From: Geminicoccaceae bacterium
Lineage (GTDB): Bacteria; Pseudomonadota; Alphaproteobacteria; Geminicoccales; Geminicoccaceae
DNA: 48,065 bases
Assembly: GCA_023512415.1 (NCBI GenBank)
Contig: JAILZQ010000003.1
Span: 1 to 48,065 of the forward strand
Reading direction: 5' to 3'
The translations under genes were made by a program, and so were the position numbers. Of the stretch, positions 16,599-25,531 are shown in pieces. The notes under the pieces were generated by a model, which worked only from the letters and a program-made list of their open reading frames with translations, searched no databases and was not told where the DNA came from. Each line of letters opens with the position of its first letter. Position 1 is the first letter of the stretch.

Positions 16599-18220
16599 GC
16601 GGCGGGCGGGCCCGGCTCGGCGGCCTCCGGCAACTGCTCGGCGCCGCCGCCACAGGCCATCACGCGCCGGGGCGCCGCCTCGGCGCGCGCTTTCTTCTCG
16701 AGCCGCCGCTCGCCGACCGCTTTCCAATCGCCGATCCGGGCGCGCTCGAGGGTGCGGGCGCGGTCGAAGCCGAAATCGACCTTGCCCTTGGATTGCGGGC
16801 CCCAATAGCCGACCCGGCCGAGATCGTAGAACTGGCGCTTGAACCCGGCGCGTAAATAGGCCTCGAGGCAGCCGCGCAGATAGCGGCGACGCACCGGATC
16901 GCGCTGCCACGGATAGGAGAAGAAGGCTTTGCGCATGTAGAAGCGACGGTAATTGTGCATGACGCGGTCGAGCAGCTCGGCACGATCCATGGCGTCCGGC
17001 TTCACGATCGGCGTCACGAAATTGTACTTTTCGAAATCGAAGATCTCGACCTTGTCCTCGAGCTCGTGGAACAAGTCGGTGAACGGCCAGGGCGTGTACA
17101 TCGACCAGTTGGCCATGTCGGGGTCCCAGTCCCGGCACATGGCGTAAGTCTCCTCGAGCGTCTCGGTGGTCTCGTTCTCGAGGCCGACGATGAACTGCGC
17201 CTCGGTGACGATGCCGTGCCGGCGGAGGAGCTGGATGGCCTTCTTGTTCTGGGCGATCGTCGTCTCTTTGCGGAAGCGGTCGAGCTTGAGCTGAGCCGCG
17301 GCCTCGGTGCCGAGCGAGACGTGGACCAGGCCGGCCTTGCGGTAGAGCGGCAAGAGCGCCTCGTCGCGCAGGATGTCGGTGACCCGGGTGTTGATGCCCC
17401 AGAGCACGCCGAGGTCGCGGCGAACCAACTCCTCGCAGAAGGCGATGAACTTCTTGCGGTGGATGGTCGGCTCCTCGTCGGCGAGGATGAAAAAGCCGAC
17501 CTGGTGCTCGCGGACCAGCGTCTCGATCTCGTCGACGACCTTGATCGGGTCGCGGACACGATAGTCGCGCCAGAACTTCCACTGCGAGCAGAAGCTGCAG
17601 GTGAACGGGCAGCCGCGGGCGAAGTTCGGCACCGCGACCCGGGTCTTGAGCGGGATGTAGAGGTGCTTCGACCAGTCGAGGATGCTCCAGTCGGCGACGA
17701 TCGTGTCGACGTCCGCGATCGGCGGGGCCGCCGGCGTGGCCACGACCTGCCCGTCGATCCGGGTGGCGATCCCGCGGACCGACCGGCGATCGCGAGCCCA
17801 GCGGCCGTCCTCGAGGGCGCGGACGAGGTCGAGGAGCACCGCCTCCCCTTCCCCACGGACGACGACGTCGATCCAGGGCGCTTCGCCGAGCACCTGGCGA
17901 TAGAGGAAGGTCCCGTGCACGCCACCCAGCACGGTGAGCGCGTGCGGGCATTCCTCGCGGGCGAGCTCCAGCACCCGCTCGGCCTTGTAGATCGCCGGGG
18001 TGATCGCGGTCGTGCCGACGAGGTCGGGGGCGTAAGCGCGGATCCGTTCCCGAAGCGCATCGTCGTCGAGGTGATCGGTCATCGCATCGATGAACGCGAT
18101 CTCGGTGTAGCCCGCCGCCTTCAAGTAGCCCGTGAGGTACGCGACCCAGGAAGGGGGCCAGTTGCCGGCGATCTCCGCGCCACCGGAATGGTAGTTCGGA
18201 TGGACGAAGAGGATCCGCAT
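16595..18220 (-). CDS. bchE: BchE, oxygen-independent Mg-protoporphyrin IX monomethyl ester cyclase
   Basis: BchE is a cobalamin-dependent radical SAM enzyme that builds ring E of bacteriochlorophyll using water as the oxygen source. The N-terminal half is a B12-binding-like domain (residues 1-150, [25 protein letters not shown]). The radical SAM cluster motif is CPFTCSFC (Cys204, 208, 211). The C-terminal region ([18 protein letters not shown]) is typical of the family. Length 541 aa is near normal. It forms an operon with bchJ. A perfect FNR box lies 66-79 bp upstream of the start, matching expression under low oxygen. The aerobic cyclase gene acsF is not in this window. Confidence 0.95.
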   Translation of the reverse strand: MRILFVHPNYHSGGAEIAGNWPPSWVAYLTGYLKAAGYTEIAFIDAMTDHLDDDALRERIRAYAPDLVGTTAITPAIYKAERVLELAREECPHALTVLGGVHGTFLYRQVLGEAPWIDVVVRGEGEAVLLDLVRALEDGRWARDRRSVRGIATRIDGQVVATPAAPPIADVDTIVADWSILDWSKHLYIPLKTRVAVPNFARGCPFTCSFCSQWKFWRDYRVRDPIKVVDEIETLVREHQVGFFILADEEPTIHRKKFIAFCEELVRRDLGVLWGINTRVTDILRDEALLPLYRKAGLVHVSLGTEAAAQLKLDRFRKETTIAQNKKAIQLLRRHGIVTEAQFIVGLENETTETLEETYAMCRDWDPDMANWSMYTPWPFTDLFHELEDKVEIFDFEKYNFVTPIVKPDAMDRAELLDRVMHNYRRFYMRKAFFSYPWQRDPVRRRYLRGCLEAYLRAGFKRQFYDLGRVGYWGPQSKGKVDFGFDRARTLERARIGDWKAVGERRLEKKARAEAAPRRVMACGGGAEQLPEAAEPGPPAA

Positions 18221-18257
18221 GGAAAGCCTCCCGGTTTGTCCTCGACGGCCCTCGGGA

Positions 18258-18299
18258 AGACTAGAAGAGATCGGAGGAAGAGGACTTGATCTCGATCAA
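18258..18299 (-). promoter_or_regulatory. FNR/FnrL box and candidate class II promoter of bchE
   Basis: TTGATCTCGATCAA at 18286-18299 is a perfect match to the FNR consensus TTGAT-N4-ATCAA. On the minus strand a -10-like TAGTCT lies at 18263-18258. This puts the box centre (18292.5) about 41.5 bp before a transcription start near 18251, the classic position of an FNR-activated class II promoter, with about 30 nt of leader before the bchE ATG. Confidence 0.85.
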
Positions 18300-18811
18300 A
18301 TCCCATCGAAAAAGCCGGCGCCGGATGAGGGTTCGGGGTCGGGGCGAGACCGTCCGGGGATCGATACGATCGACCCTGTCGGTCGCCCACCGCACGCGGC
18401 GCGTCGAGGCCAGGGCAAGGGACCGCGAAGCACGGCCGGGTCCCCGCCGATCCGGGATCTCGGGCCGGTGCATCGCGGGAAACACTCCCCGGGAGGCTGC
18501 CCGCGGTCGGGGAGTCCCCACGGGCCGAGGGCAAGCCCCCTCCCCTCGAGCGGCCGGACGCGCCCTGTGAAGAGCCGGGCCGTCGTCGTCCGGAGGGCGA
18601 TCGGCCGGTGATCCGCCTTCGGCTCCGCCGCCGGCTCGGGCGGCGGGAGCCACCGAGCTCGTCGCGACCGGAGGGGAAGGGGGACCGGCGCGAGACTCGA
18701 GGCGCCTCGTCGGGCGATCGAGGCGGCGAGGCTCGTCTCGGCGCGGCCGGGCGCGCGCCGGGGGCTCACCGTCGAGGTCGTCCGTTCCGGGCGGAGGCGG
18801 GCGCCGAGGGT

Positions 18812-18827
18812 CATCAGTGCACCGATA
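18812..18827. repeat. 16-bp palindromic site, copy 1
   Basis: CATCAGTGCACCGATA, a variant of the palindrome TATCAGTGCACTGATA, followed by G as in all four copies. Candidate centromere (parS-like) site for the downstream ParAB pair. Confidence 0.6.
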
Positions 18828-19562
18828 GCGAGGATCGGGGCTCGTCTCGAGCAGGGGGCGGTTCTCGAGGCCTCGGGCATCGCCGTTCGAACGGTCGCCG
18901 CCCTGCCCCCTTCTCTCCGCGCGGACGATCGCGTCGGTCTCCTCGACCTCGTGACGGGAGGGTGGTTCATTCCGTGGGCCCGAGGGACCGGCGGGGAGGC
19001 TCCGGGGGCGACGGGTGCCGTCGGCTCCCGATCGGGGCTTGCCGGGGTGTGGTGCCCCACCTCGGCGGGCCGCCCTCACCCACCGGGGCCGGCTCGGGCG
19101 TCGCGATCGGCGAGGAGCGGCCCTCGGCGTGAAGGGCTCGCGGAAGCGTGCGCGTCTTCGGCAAGGCGGGCCCTCGCGCGAAGGGGGTAGAGGTGACGGG
19201 CGACGGGGGCGCCCCCGCTTCGCTGTCGGTCATCCGAGGCTCGGGGGTGGGCGCGAGGAGAAAGGCTCCTTGGGAGAGCACTCGGCTGTCGCCGCGGCGG
19301 AAGGAGGAAGAGGTCGCGTCGCTTGCTGCTGGGCCCGGACCCGGTTCGTGCCGGGTGGGGGATTCGCGTGATCGGGTCGATGAATGGAAGCCGGCGAACG
19401 GCTCGCCGCTCCGTCCTTCCGCCGCCGATGGCGACCATGCAGGCCCGAGAAGGCGGGGGCCTTGCGGGTGAGGGGCCGAGGCGATGCCGGTCCCTGACCC
19501 GGGTCGCTGGCGCGGGGCGGTGCAGTCGATCGAGGGAAGGGGTCGGGCCGAGGGCAGGGGGT

Positions 19563-19578
19563 TATCAGTGCACTGATA
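19563..19578. repeat. 16-bp palindromic site, copy 2 (perfect palindrome)
   Basis: TATCAGTGCACTGATA, perfectly self-complementary over 16 bp. It lies 53 bp before copy 3, so the two may be bound cooperatively. Confidence 0.7.
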
Positions 19579-19631
19579 GGGGAGCCGCGACGGCCCTCCG
19601 AGCCGGACGATCGGTCGTCCCGGATCCGGAG

Positions 19632-19647
19632 CATCGGTGCACCGATA
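19632..19647. repeat. 16-bp palindromic site, copy 3
   Basis: CATCGGTGCACCGATA. The inner 14 bp form a perfect palindrome in which both arms changed together (A to G on the left, T to C on the right relative to copy 2). Such matched changes argue for binding by a symmetric dimer. Confidence 0.65.
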
Positions 19648-20455
19648 GGGTCCGGACCGGCGAACGGGGCGGTATCGTGAGCGATCGATCGAGTCCCCGC
19701 TGCCGGCCCGCGTCGCTCCACGAAGAGAAGAGAAAGGAGTGGGCGACGGCGCTCGAAGGGCGGGGGCGAAGGCCATGCGAAATCTTCCCTCCTGGCAGAC
19801 CATGCGCGGCGATTCCGCCCGCGCCCGGGATCACGAAGGCTGCGGAGGCCGAAGCGCGTTGAACAAGGGAGGGGCGATGGGAATTGCGAATGTCGCGCGG
19901 GCAGCCGGCCCGGACGTTCGACCCGACACGGCCGATCGCAAAGGGTCGGGAGTGAGCACGAGGAGGCGGACTCGCAAAGAGGCGGAGGGGGCGCGCTGGG
20001 GCGAGCCCCCGCATCGGGGAAGCTCGAGCGAAACGGTCGCGGCGAGCGAAGCGAGTGGTGGTGACGCGGCAGGGGCTGAATGGCGTCTCCGAGCGGGGAA
20101 GAGAACGGAAACCCGAGCGCCCCCGATCCGCACGCAAGCACGCAGACGGAGCGTGGAGACTGGCTCTCGCGGAGACGGTCGCTTCTCTTTAAGAGATGGG
20201 GGTGCAGGGGAGGGTCAGGCTCGAGGAGAGGAAGCGCGGCCACGGTCGGTGTCCCGAGCACGGGCGGTCGGGGGCCGGGACGCGGGGACCACCACCGGCC
20301 GGGAGGAACGCCCCGAGCTGGCACAGGGACAGACCGCGAGGCGGTGCCAGCTCGGCTTTCACGGCGCTCCCGAGCCGTCCGCCGGCACCGAGCGCGGACC
20401 GTCCAGTCGATCCGGGGGGCGATCGGCGTCCGGAGGGCGGAAGGGTCGGACGGGT

Positions 20456-20471
20456 TATCAATGCACTGATA
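20456..20471. repeat. 16-bp palindromic site, copy 4
   Basis: TATCAATGCACTGATA, one base from the perfect palindrome of copy 2. It is the copy nearest to parA, 214 bp upstream of its start. Confidence 0.65.
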
Positions 20472-20584
20472 GCCGCGAGGAGGCGACGGGACCACGGTAA
20501 CCGAAGCCGGCCCCACGAGGAAGATGCGGACGGGAGGCGAGCGGAAGCCGTGAGCAGCGTCGAGGACGTGAGGATCGTGCCATC

Positions 20585-20650
20585 TCGGCGACGATCGCCG
20601 AAAGTTCGCGGCAACAGCGCTGATCGACGCTGGCGAGGGTGGATCAGCGC
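20585..20650. promoter_or_regulatory. Two inverted repeats upstream of parA, candidate operator
   Basis: First repeat: TCGGCGA-CGA-TCGCCGA at 20585-20601. Second repeat: GCGCTGATC (20617-20625) and GATCAGCGC (20642-20650), perfect 9-bp arms separated by 16 bp. Both lie within 100 bp before parA. RepABC-type and P1-type ParA proteins with an N-terminal HTH repress their own operon, so these are reasonable operator candidates. No clear -35/-10 pair was found. Confidence 0.45.
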
Positions 20651-20685
20651 GCGTAGACATCGCGCGGAGAACGAGGCGCGAGGCC

Positions 20686-21864
20686 ATGGAGGACATCGCG
20701 GTCCGCTTCGAACGCTTCGCCGAGCTGTGCCGGGCGGTCCAGCGCAAGGCGGTCGAGCTCGAGAACCATCCGGAAAAGCGCAAACGGTTGCGCCGCTTCG
20801 GCCCCGGCGAGGTGGCGTCGGTGCTCGGGATCTCACCGGGCCATCTGCGCAACCTCGTGCGCGAGCCCGGCTTCCCCGCAGGTGAAACGCAGGCGGGCGG
20901 AAGGCGCAGCTTCTCGATCGAGGAGATCCACCGGGCGCGTACCTGGCTGCACCGGACCACGGGTCATCCCCGCTACGCGCCGGGACGCCGCGCGGAGGTG
21001 GGCGAGCGGCTGCAGATCGTCACCTTCGTGAACTTCAAGGGCGGCAGCGGGAAGACGACGACCGCCGTGCACTTCGCCCAATATTTGGCGCTCCGCGGTT
21101 ATCGCGTCCTGCTCGTCGACCTCGACCCGCAAGCCTCGGCCACCGCCTTGTTCGGTCTCGATCCGGACACGGAAATCGGCGAGAGCGGTACCTTCGCGAG
21201 CTGGCTTTCCGGAACGCGGCAGGTGGGCGAGCTCGTCCGCCCGACCTATTGGGCCGGCCTCGACCTCCTGCCCGCGAGCATCGCCCTGCAGCACGCCGAG
21301 TACGAGCTGGTCGGTCGGCTGCTCGAGCGGCGCGACTTCGCGTTCTACGGCCAGCTCGGCGAACTCTTGGGAGCGATCGGCGCGCGCTACGATGTCGTGG
21401 TGTGCGACTGCCGGCCGGATGTCGGCATGCTCACCTTGAACGCGCTCTGGGCGGCCACCGGACTGGTCGTACCGATTCCTCCGTCGATGCTCGACTTCGC
21501 GAGCTCGGGCGAGTTCTTCCGCTTCCTGGCCGGGGTCGCACGCGATTTCCGCACCACACTCCGGTCGGATGCGCTCGACTACGACTTCGTGCGGATCGTC
21601 ACCACGCGCTTCAAGGCCGCCGACCGCAACCAGGCCGAGATCGTGCGTTGGAAGCGGGCCCTCTTCCAGGAAGCCGTGCTGGGCGAGGCGATGCTCGACA
21701 CGGCGCTGATCGATGCCGCCGGAATCCTCAAAGAGACGCTCTACGAGTACGAGCCGAGCGGCAACCGCCGCACCTACGAGCGCGGACTCGAGGCGATGGA
21801 ACGGGTCAATCGAGCGCTCGAGCAGGAGATCCTGCGGGCGTGGGGACGGCCGACCGAAAGCTGA
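20686..21864 (+). CDS. parA: ParA/RepA partition ATPase, RepABC type with N-terminal HTH
   Basis: A 392-aa type Ia partition ATPase. Residues about 37-90 form a MerR-like helix-turn-helix (FGPGEVASVLGISPGHLRNL, then GGRRSFSIEEIHRAR), the arrangement of RepA in repABC plasmids and of P1 ParA, used for operon autoregulation. The deviant Walker A is NFKGGSGKTTT (about 116-126), followed by LLVDLDPQASATALFGLD and VVVCDCRPDVGMLTLNAL. The C-terminal part continues normally. parB follows after 16 nt. It acts on the nucleoid to separate sister replicons with ParB bound to a centromere; the four palindromes upstream are the likely centromere. No repC initiator follows the pair. Confidence 0.92.
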   Translation: MEDIAVRFERFAELCRAVQRKAVELENHPEKRKRLRRFGPGEVASVLGISPGHLRNLVREPGFPAGETQAGGRRSFSIEEIHRARTWLHRTTGHPRYAPGRRAEVGERLQIVTFVNFKGGSGKTTTAVHFAQYLALRGYRVLLVDLDPQASATALFGLDPDTEIGESGTFASWLSGTRQVGELVRPTYWAGLDLLPASIALQHAEYELVGRLLERRDFAFYGQLGELLGAIGARYDVVVCDCRPDVGMLTLNALWAATGLVVPIPPSMLDFASSGEFFRFLAGVARDFRTTLRSDALDYDFVRIVTTRFKAADRNQAEIVRWKRALFQEAVLGEAMLDTALIDAAGILKETLYEYEPSGNRRTYERGLEAMERVNRALEQEILRAWGRPTES

Positions 21865-21880
21865 GGGGAAGGGGACCGCG

Positions 21881-22915
21881 ATGCGGCAGACGGACAAGCG
21901 GGCTGCGCTCGCCGCCTCGATCGAAAGCCTGCAACAGGATGTCGGGGGAACGACGGCCCCGCCACCGCGGGGAATCGTCGGTCGGGCGCTCGAGGTCCAC
22001 AAGGAGGGGCTCCTCGAGCGGCTGCGTGCCCTCGAGGAGGCACGCGCCGAGCCGCTACCCGCGGCCGACCGGCTGGTCCGCCTCGATCCGGCGCTGATCG
22101 ACGAGCCGCTGCCGGCCGACCGCGACCCGCGGGCCTTCGCCGATGCGGCCTTCGAGGCCCTCAAGGCGAGCATCGCCGAACGCGGCCAGGACGTGCCGGT
22201 CACCGTGCGACCGCGGGGCGAGCGGTTCGAACTCGCCGCCGGCCGTCGCCGGCTCGCCGCCTGTCGGGCACTCGGTCGGCCGGTCCTCGCGCGGGTCCTG
22301 CCGCTCGACGACGAGGCGATGCTGGCCCTCCAATACCGAGAGAATGTCGAGCGCAGCGACGTCACCCCTTACGAGCGCGGCCGCTGGCTCGCGACCCTCG
22401 CCGAACGGGGTTGGAGCACGACCCGGCTCGCGGCGCTGACCGGTCTCTCCCAGCCCTCGATCGTCGATTATCTGCGCCTCGGCCGGTTGCCCGGAGCGCT
22501 CGTCGACCGGCTCGGCGATCCGCGCGTTCTCACTTTGGCCGACGGCCGCCGCTTGCAAGCGGCACTCGATGCCGATCCCGGAGCCTTGGATCGGATGGTC
22601 GAGGCCCTCGAGGCGGAGGTCGGTCGATCGCCCCGCGAGCGGCTCGGGCGGGCGCTCGAGGCGGCGCGTCGGCGGCCGACGCCGAGCCGACCCGCGCTGC
22701 GCGGCCGGATCGTCCTCGACCCCGAGGGCCACAAGCTCGTCACCATCACCCGCAGCGGCAATCAGTGGCTCTATCGCTGGGCACCCGAAGTGGACGAGGC
22801 GGCGATCGCTTGGGTCGCCGACCGGCTGGCCGATTTGCTCGCCGAATGGGTCCGAGAGCAGGCCTATCGGCGCACCGACAAGTCGGCGCCGGCGACCGGT
22901 TCGCCGAGCACGTAG
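21881..22915 (+). CDS. parB: ParB/RepB partition protein
   Basis: A 344-aa ParB-family DNA-binding (and presumably CTP-binding) protein. The N-terminal acidic/helical region contacts ParA. The ParB N domain includes ELAAGRRRLAACRALG and ALQYRENVERSDVTPYERGR; the HTH is in TTRLAALTGLSQPSIVDYLRLG. GGGGAAGGGG lies upstream of the ATG at 21881. Homologues in repABC operons are followed by repC, but here the next gene is guaD on the opposite strand, whose 3' end overlaps parB by 52 bp. Confidence 0.9.
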   Translation: MRQTDKRAALAASIESLQQDVGGTTAPPPRGIVGRALEVHKEGLLERLRALEEARAEPLPAADRLVRLDPALIDEPLPADRDPRAFADAAFEALKASIAERGQDVPVTVRPRGERFELAAGRRRLAACRALGRPVLARVLPLDDEAMLALQYRENVERSDVTPYERGRWLATLAERGWSTTRLAALTGLSQPSIVDYLRLGRLPGALVDRLGDPRVLTLADGRRLQAALDADPGALDRMVEALEAEVGRSPRERLGRALEAARRRPTPSRPALRGRIVLDPEGHKLVTITRSGNQWLYRWAPEVDEAAIAWVADRLADLLAEWVREQAYRRTDKSAPATGSPST

Positions 22916-24183
22916 ACGCAGCGGACCGCGCGGTCGTCGCCGAGCCGGAGCAGCACGGCGAGCTCGTCCTCGAGCCCGTGGGCGCGTTCGAGTCGATGCG
23001 CCATGGCCGGCGTCGCGGCCGGATCGAGCACGACGAGGTCGGCCTCGAACCCGGGCTCGAGGCGGCCGATCCGATCGGCCAGGCCGAGTGCTGCGGCGTT
23101 GTCGATCGTCATCAGACGAAAAGCGTCGACCGGTGACCAGCCTCGGCCCAGGAGCCGCGCGACGTCGCAAAGCGTCGCGGCGGTCCGCAGCATCGACCAG
23201 GAGCTGCCGCCGCCCACGTCGGTCCCGAGGGCGAGACGGACCGGCCGGCGCCGATCGGCGAGCGCGCCGAGGTCGACGAGGCCGGAGCCCAAGAACAGGT
23301 TCGAGGTGGGGCAGAGGACGGCGACCGAGCCGGTCTCGGCGAGCCGGGCCTGCTCCTCTTCACGAAGATGGACGCAATGGCCCAAGAGGGTCCGCGGCCC
23401 CAACAGGCCGAACCGATCGTAAACCGCGGTATAGTGGGGAGCCCAGGGGAAGCGTGCGCGGACCGCCTCGATCTCGCCCGGGCTCTCGGCCAAATGGGTC
23501 TGCAGCCAACAGCTCGGATGGGCGGCCAGGAGTTCGCCCGCAGCCGCGAGCTGGGCCTCGCTCGAGGTCAAGGCGAAGCGCGGGCTGATCACGTAGCCCA
23601 GGCGGTCGACGCCGTGCCAGCGGGCGATGAGCTCGGCGCTCTCCCGCACCCCCTCTTCGACCGTGTCGCGGAGCCCCTCGGGTCCCCGGTCCATCATCAC
23701 TTTGCCGGCCAGGAGCCGCAGCCGCCGGACCCGCGCCTCGGTCAGGACCGCCTCAATCGAGGCGGCGTGCACCGAGCCGTAGACCACGGCCGTGGTCGTG
23801 CCCTGGCGCAAGAGCTCGTCGAGGAAGAAGCTCGCCATGCGGGCGGCGTGCGCCGGGTCCCCGAAGGCCCGCTCGGCCGGGAAGGTGTGGCGTTCGAGCC
23901 AGTCGAGCAGGTCCTCGGCCGGCGAGGCGATCACCTGGCTCTGCGGAAAATGGATGTGGGCGTCGATCAGCCCGGGCAGGACGAGGCGGTCGCCGTGCGC
24001 GTCGACCGGCGTGTCCGGTGGCAGGGTCGGAAGGAGCTCGGCGGCCGGCCCCAGCCGGGCGATCCGCCCGTCCTCGACGAGGACCAGATGATCGGCGCGG
24101 AGCCGGTGCCCACCCTCGGGCGGGAAATCGAGGAGCCGTCCGCGGATCGCGCGGCGCCGGGGCGCCGGACCCGTCCCGCTCAT
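22864..24183 (-). CDS. guaD: Guanine deaminase
   Basis: A 439-aa amidohydrolase that converts guanine to xanthine and ammonia, feeding xanthine to the Xdh enzyme encoded nearby. Metal-binding and active-site motifs are DAHIHFPQ, QTHLAESP, LLGHCVHL and GTDVGGGSSWSML. The C-terminal beta-sandwich segment GRLEPGFEADLVVLDP is present. The ATG at 24183 overlaps the puuD stop (ATGA), so the two are coupled. The 3' end overlaps parB on the other strand by 52 bp. Confidence 0.92.
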   Translation of the reverse strand: MSGTGPAPRRRAIRGRLLDFPPEGGHRLRADHLVLVEDGRIARLGPAAELLPTLPPDTPVDAHGDRLVLPGLIDAHIHFPQSQVIASPAEDLLDWLERHTFPAERAFGDPAHAARMASFFLDELLRQGTTTAVVYGSVHAASIEAVLTEARVRRLRLLAGKVMMDRGPEGLRDTVEEGVRESAELIARWHGVDRLGYVISPRFALTSSEAQLAAAGELLAAHPSCWLQTHLAESPGEIEAVRARFPWAPHYTAVYDRFGLLGPRTLLGHCVHLREEEQARLAETGSVAVLCPTSNLFLGSGLVDLGALADRRRPVRLALGTDVGGGSSWSMLRTAATLCDVARLLGRGWSPVDAFRLMTIDNAAALGLADRIGRLEPGFEADLVVLDPAATPAMAHRLERAHGLEDELAVLLRLGDDRAVRCVYVLGEPVAGADLSVRR

Positions 24184-25376
24184 CCGCCCGGCGCCCCGGC
24201 CTCGAGCCAGCGGGCGAGCCGCGCCCGCTCCTCGGCCTCGAGCCCGGAGAGATTGCCCGGCGGCATGGCCCGGCTGTGGACCGATTGCCGCGCGATCAGC
24301 GGGGCCCAGCGGCGGATCGCCTCGGGCGTGTCGAGCCGAACACCCTTGGGCGCGGCCGCGAGCCCGGGCCAGACCGGGTGCTCGGCGTGGCACATGGCGC
24401 AGCGGCTCGCGACGATCGCCTCGATCTCGGCGAAGGCCGGTGGCGGCGAGGCGGTCGCAGCGCCGGTCGGCGCGGCCGGCGGGCGGGCGAGCCCGAGGGC
24501 CGCGGCAGCGGCCGCGGCCGCGACCCCCCAACTCCACCAGGGCGAGGGACGACCTGCGTGCCGTTCGTTGAAGAAATGCCGAACGGCGAAGCCGATCAGC
24601 AAGACGAGCGCCAGGATCAGCCAGTTCCAGCGATTGTCGAACACCAGCGGGTAGTGGCCGGCGATCATCGTGAAGACGACCGGCAGGGTAAGATAGTTGT
24701 TGTGCAGCGAGCGTTGCTTGGCGCGGCGGCCGAGCTCCGGGTCGGGGGTCCGGCCGACGAGCAGGGCGGCTACCGCCTTGCGCTGGTTCGGGATGATGAC
24801 GTGGGCGACCGAGGCGACCATGCAGGTGCCGAGAAGGGCTCCGGTTTGGATCACGGCACCACGGCCGGAGAAGATCCGGGTCATCGCGAAGGCGAAAAGC
24901 AGGAGGAGCGCGCTGCCGACGATCGCGAGCAGCCGGTCGTCACGGCCCAGGGGCGAGCGGCAGAGGATCTCGTAGACCAAGTAGCCCAACAAGATCGAGC
25001 TCACGCCCACGACCACGGCGCGCCACGGCTCCAACGGTCGAACCGCCGGATCGATCAGGTAGAGCTCGGGCTTCGCGTAGTAGAGGGCGACGAGCAGGGC
25101 GAAGCCGGACAGCCAGGTCGTGTAGGCTTCCCATTTGAACCAGGTGAGCTTCTCGGGAAGCTCGGGCGGGGCGATCGTGTATTTCCGCATCCGATAGAAG
25201 CCGCCACCGTGCACCTGCCAAGCCTCGCCGGCGACACCCGTGGGCAGGCCGGGCCGTTTCTCGAGGGAGGCGTCCAGGTGGATGAAGTAGAAGGAGCTGC
25301 CGATCCAGGCGATCGCGGCGATCACGTGCAACCAGCGCAAGGCCAGCTCGATCCCATCGGCGAAGGCCGCGTCCAT
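24180..25376 (-). CDS. puuD: Membrane urate oxidase (urate hydroxylase) with cytochrome c domain, PuuD
   Basis: PuuD oxidises urate to 5-hydroxyisourate and, unlike soluble uricase, passes electrons to the respiratory chain through a fused cytochrome c. The 398-aa product has an N-terminal integral membrane domain with several hydrophobic helices (LRWLHVIAAIAWIGSSFYFI, then KLTWFKWEAYTTWLSG). Conserved IIPNQRK and HNNYLTLPVVFTMIAGHYP follow. A C-terminal heme c domain has CAMCH and a distal MPPGN. It is first in a two-gene unit with guaD. Its product is the substrate of the UraH encoded at 33918-34298. Confidence 0.92.
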   Translation of the reverse strand: MDAAFADGIELALRWLHVIAAIAWIGSSFYFIHLDASLEKRPGLPTGVAGEAWQVHGGGFYRMRKYTIAPPELPEKLTWFKWEAYTTWLSGFALLVALYYAKPELYLIDPAVRPLEPWRAVVVGVSSILLGYLVYEILCRSPLGRDDRLLAIVGSALLLLFAFAMTRIFSGRGAVIQTGALLGTCMVASVAHVIIPNQRKAVAALLVGRTPDPELGRRAKQRSLHNNYLTLPVVFTMIAGHYPLVFDNRWNWLILALVLLIGFAVRHFFNERHAGRPSPWWSWGVAAAAAAAALGLARPPAAPTGAATASPPPAFAEIEAIVASRCAMCHAEHPVWPGLAAAPKGVRLDTPEAIRRWAPLIARQSVHSRAMPPGNLSGLEAEERARLARWLEAGAPGG

Positions 25377-25531
25377 CCGTTCCCTCTCCGGCTCGTCCCC
25401 GGCGAGTTGAGCCCGCCGCCGGCCGGATCGGCAAGCGGCTCTCCGGGTGGATGGACCGAGCCGCGGGCTTCGGGCATGCTCGCTCGATCGGCGCCCGGAG
25501 CGCCGGGGCCGTGGGGAAGGGGAAGTGGACC

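Larger units (their letters stand above)
18300..20685. other. 2.4-kb region without a convincing gene, carrying four palindromic sites
   Basis: No open frame in this stretch looks like a protein: the long frames on both strands are low-complexity Arg/Gly/Pro/Ser translations without recognisable motifs, hydrophobic cores or good ribosome-binding sites. The plus strand is visibly purine- and G-rich compared with the flanking genes. It contains four copies of a 16-bp palindrome and, at its right end, inverted repeats just before the partition gene parA. It may be a centromere and/or replication-origin region. No DnaA box cluster was found by eye. Confidence 0.6.

Noticed and set aside
18300-20685. 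CRISPR-like array
   Set aside because: The repeated unit is a 16-bp palindrome with very uneven spacing (53 to about 800 bp) and no cas genes are near.
19230-20960. A 576-codon minus-strand frame across the gene-free region
   Set aside because: The translation is Arg/Pro/Ser-rich without motifs, has no good ribosome-binding site and runs into parA on the other strand.
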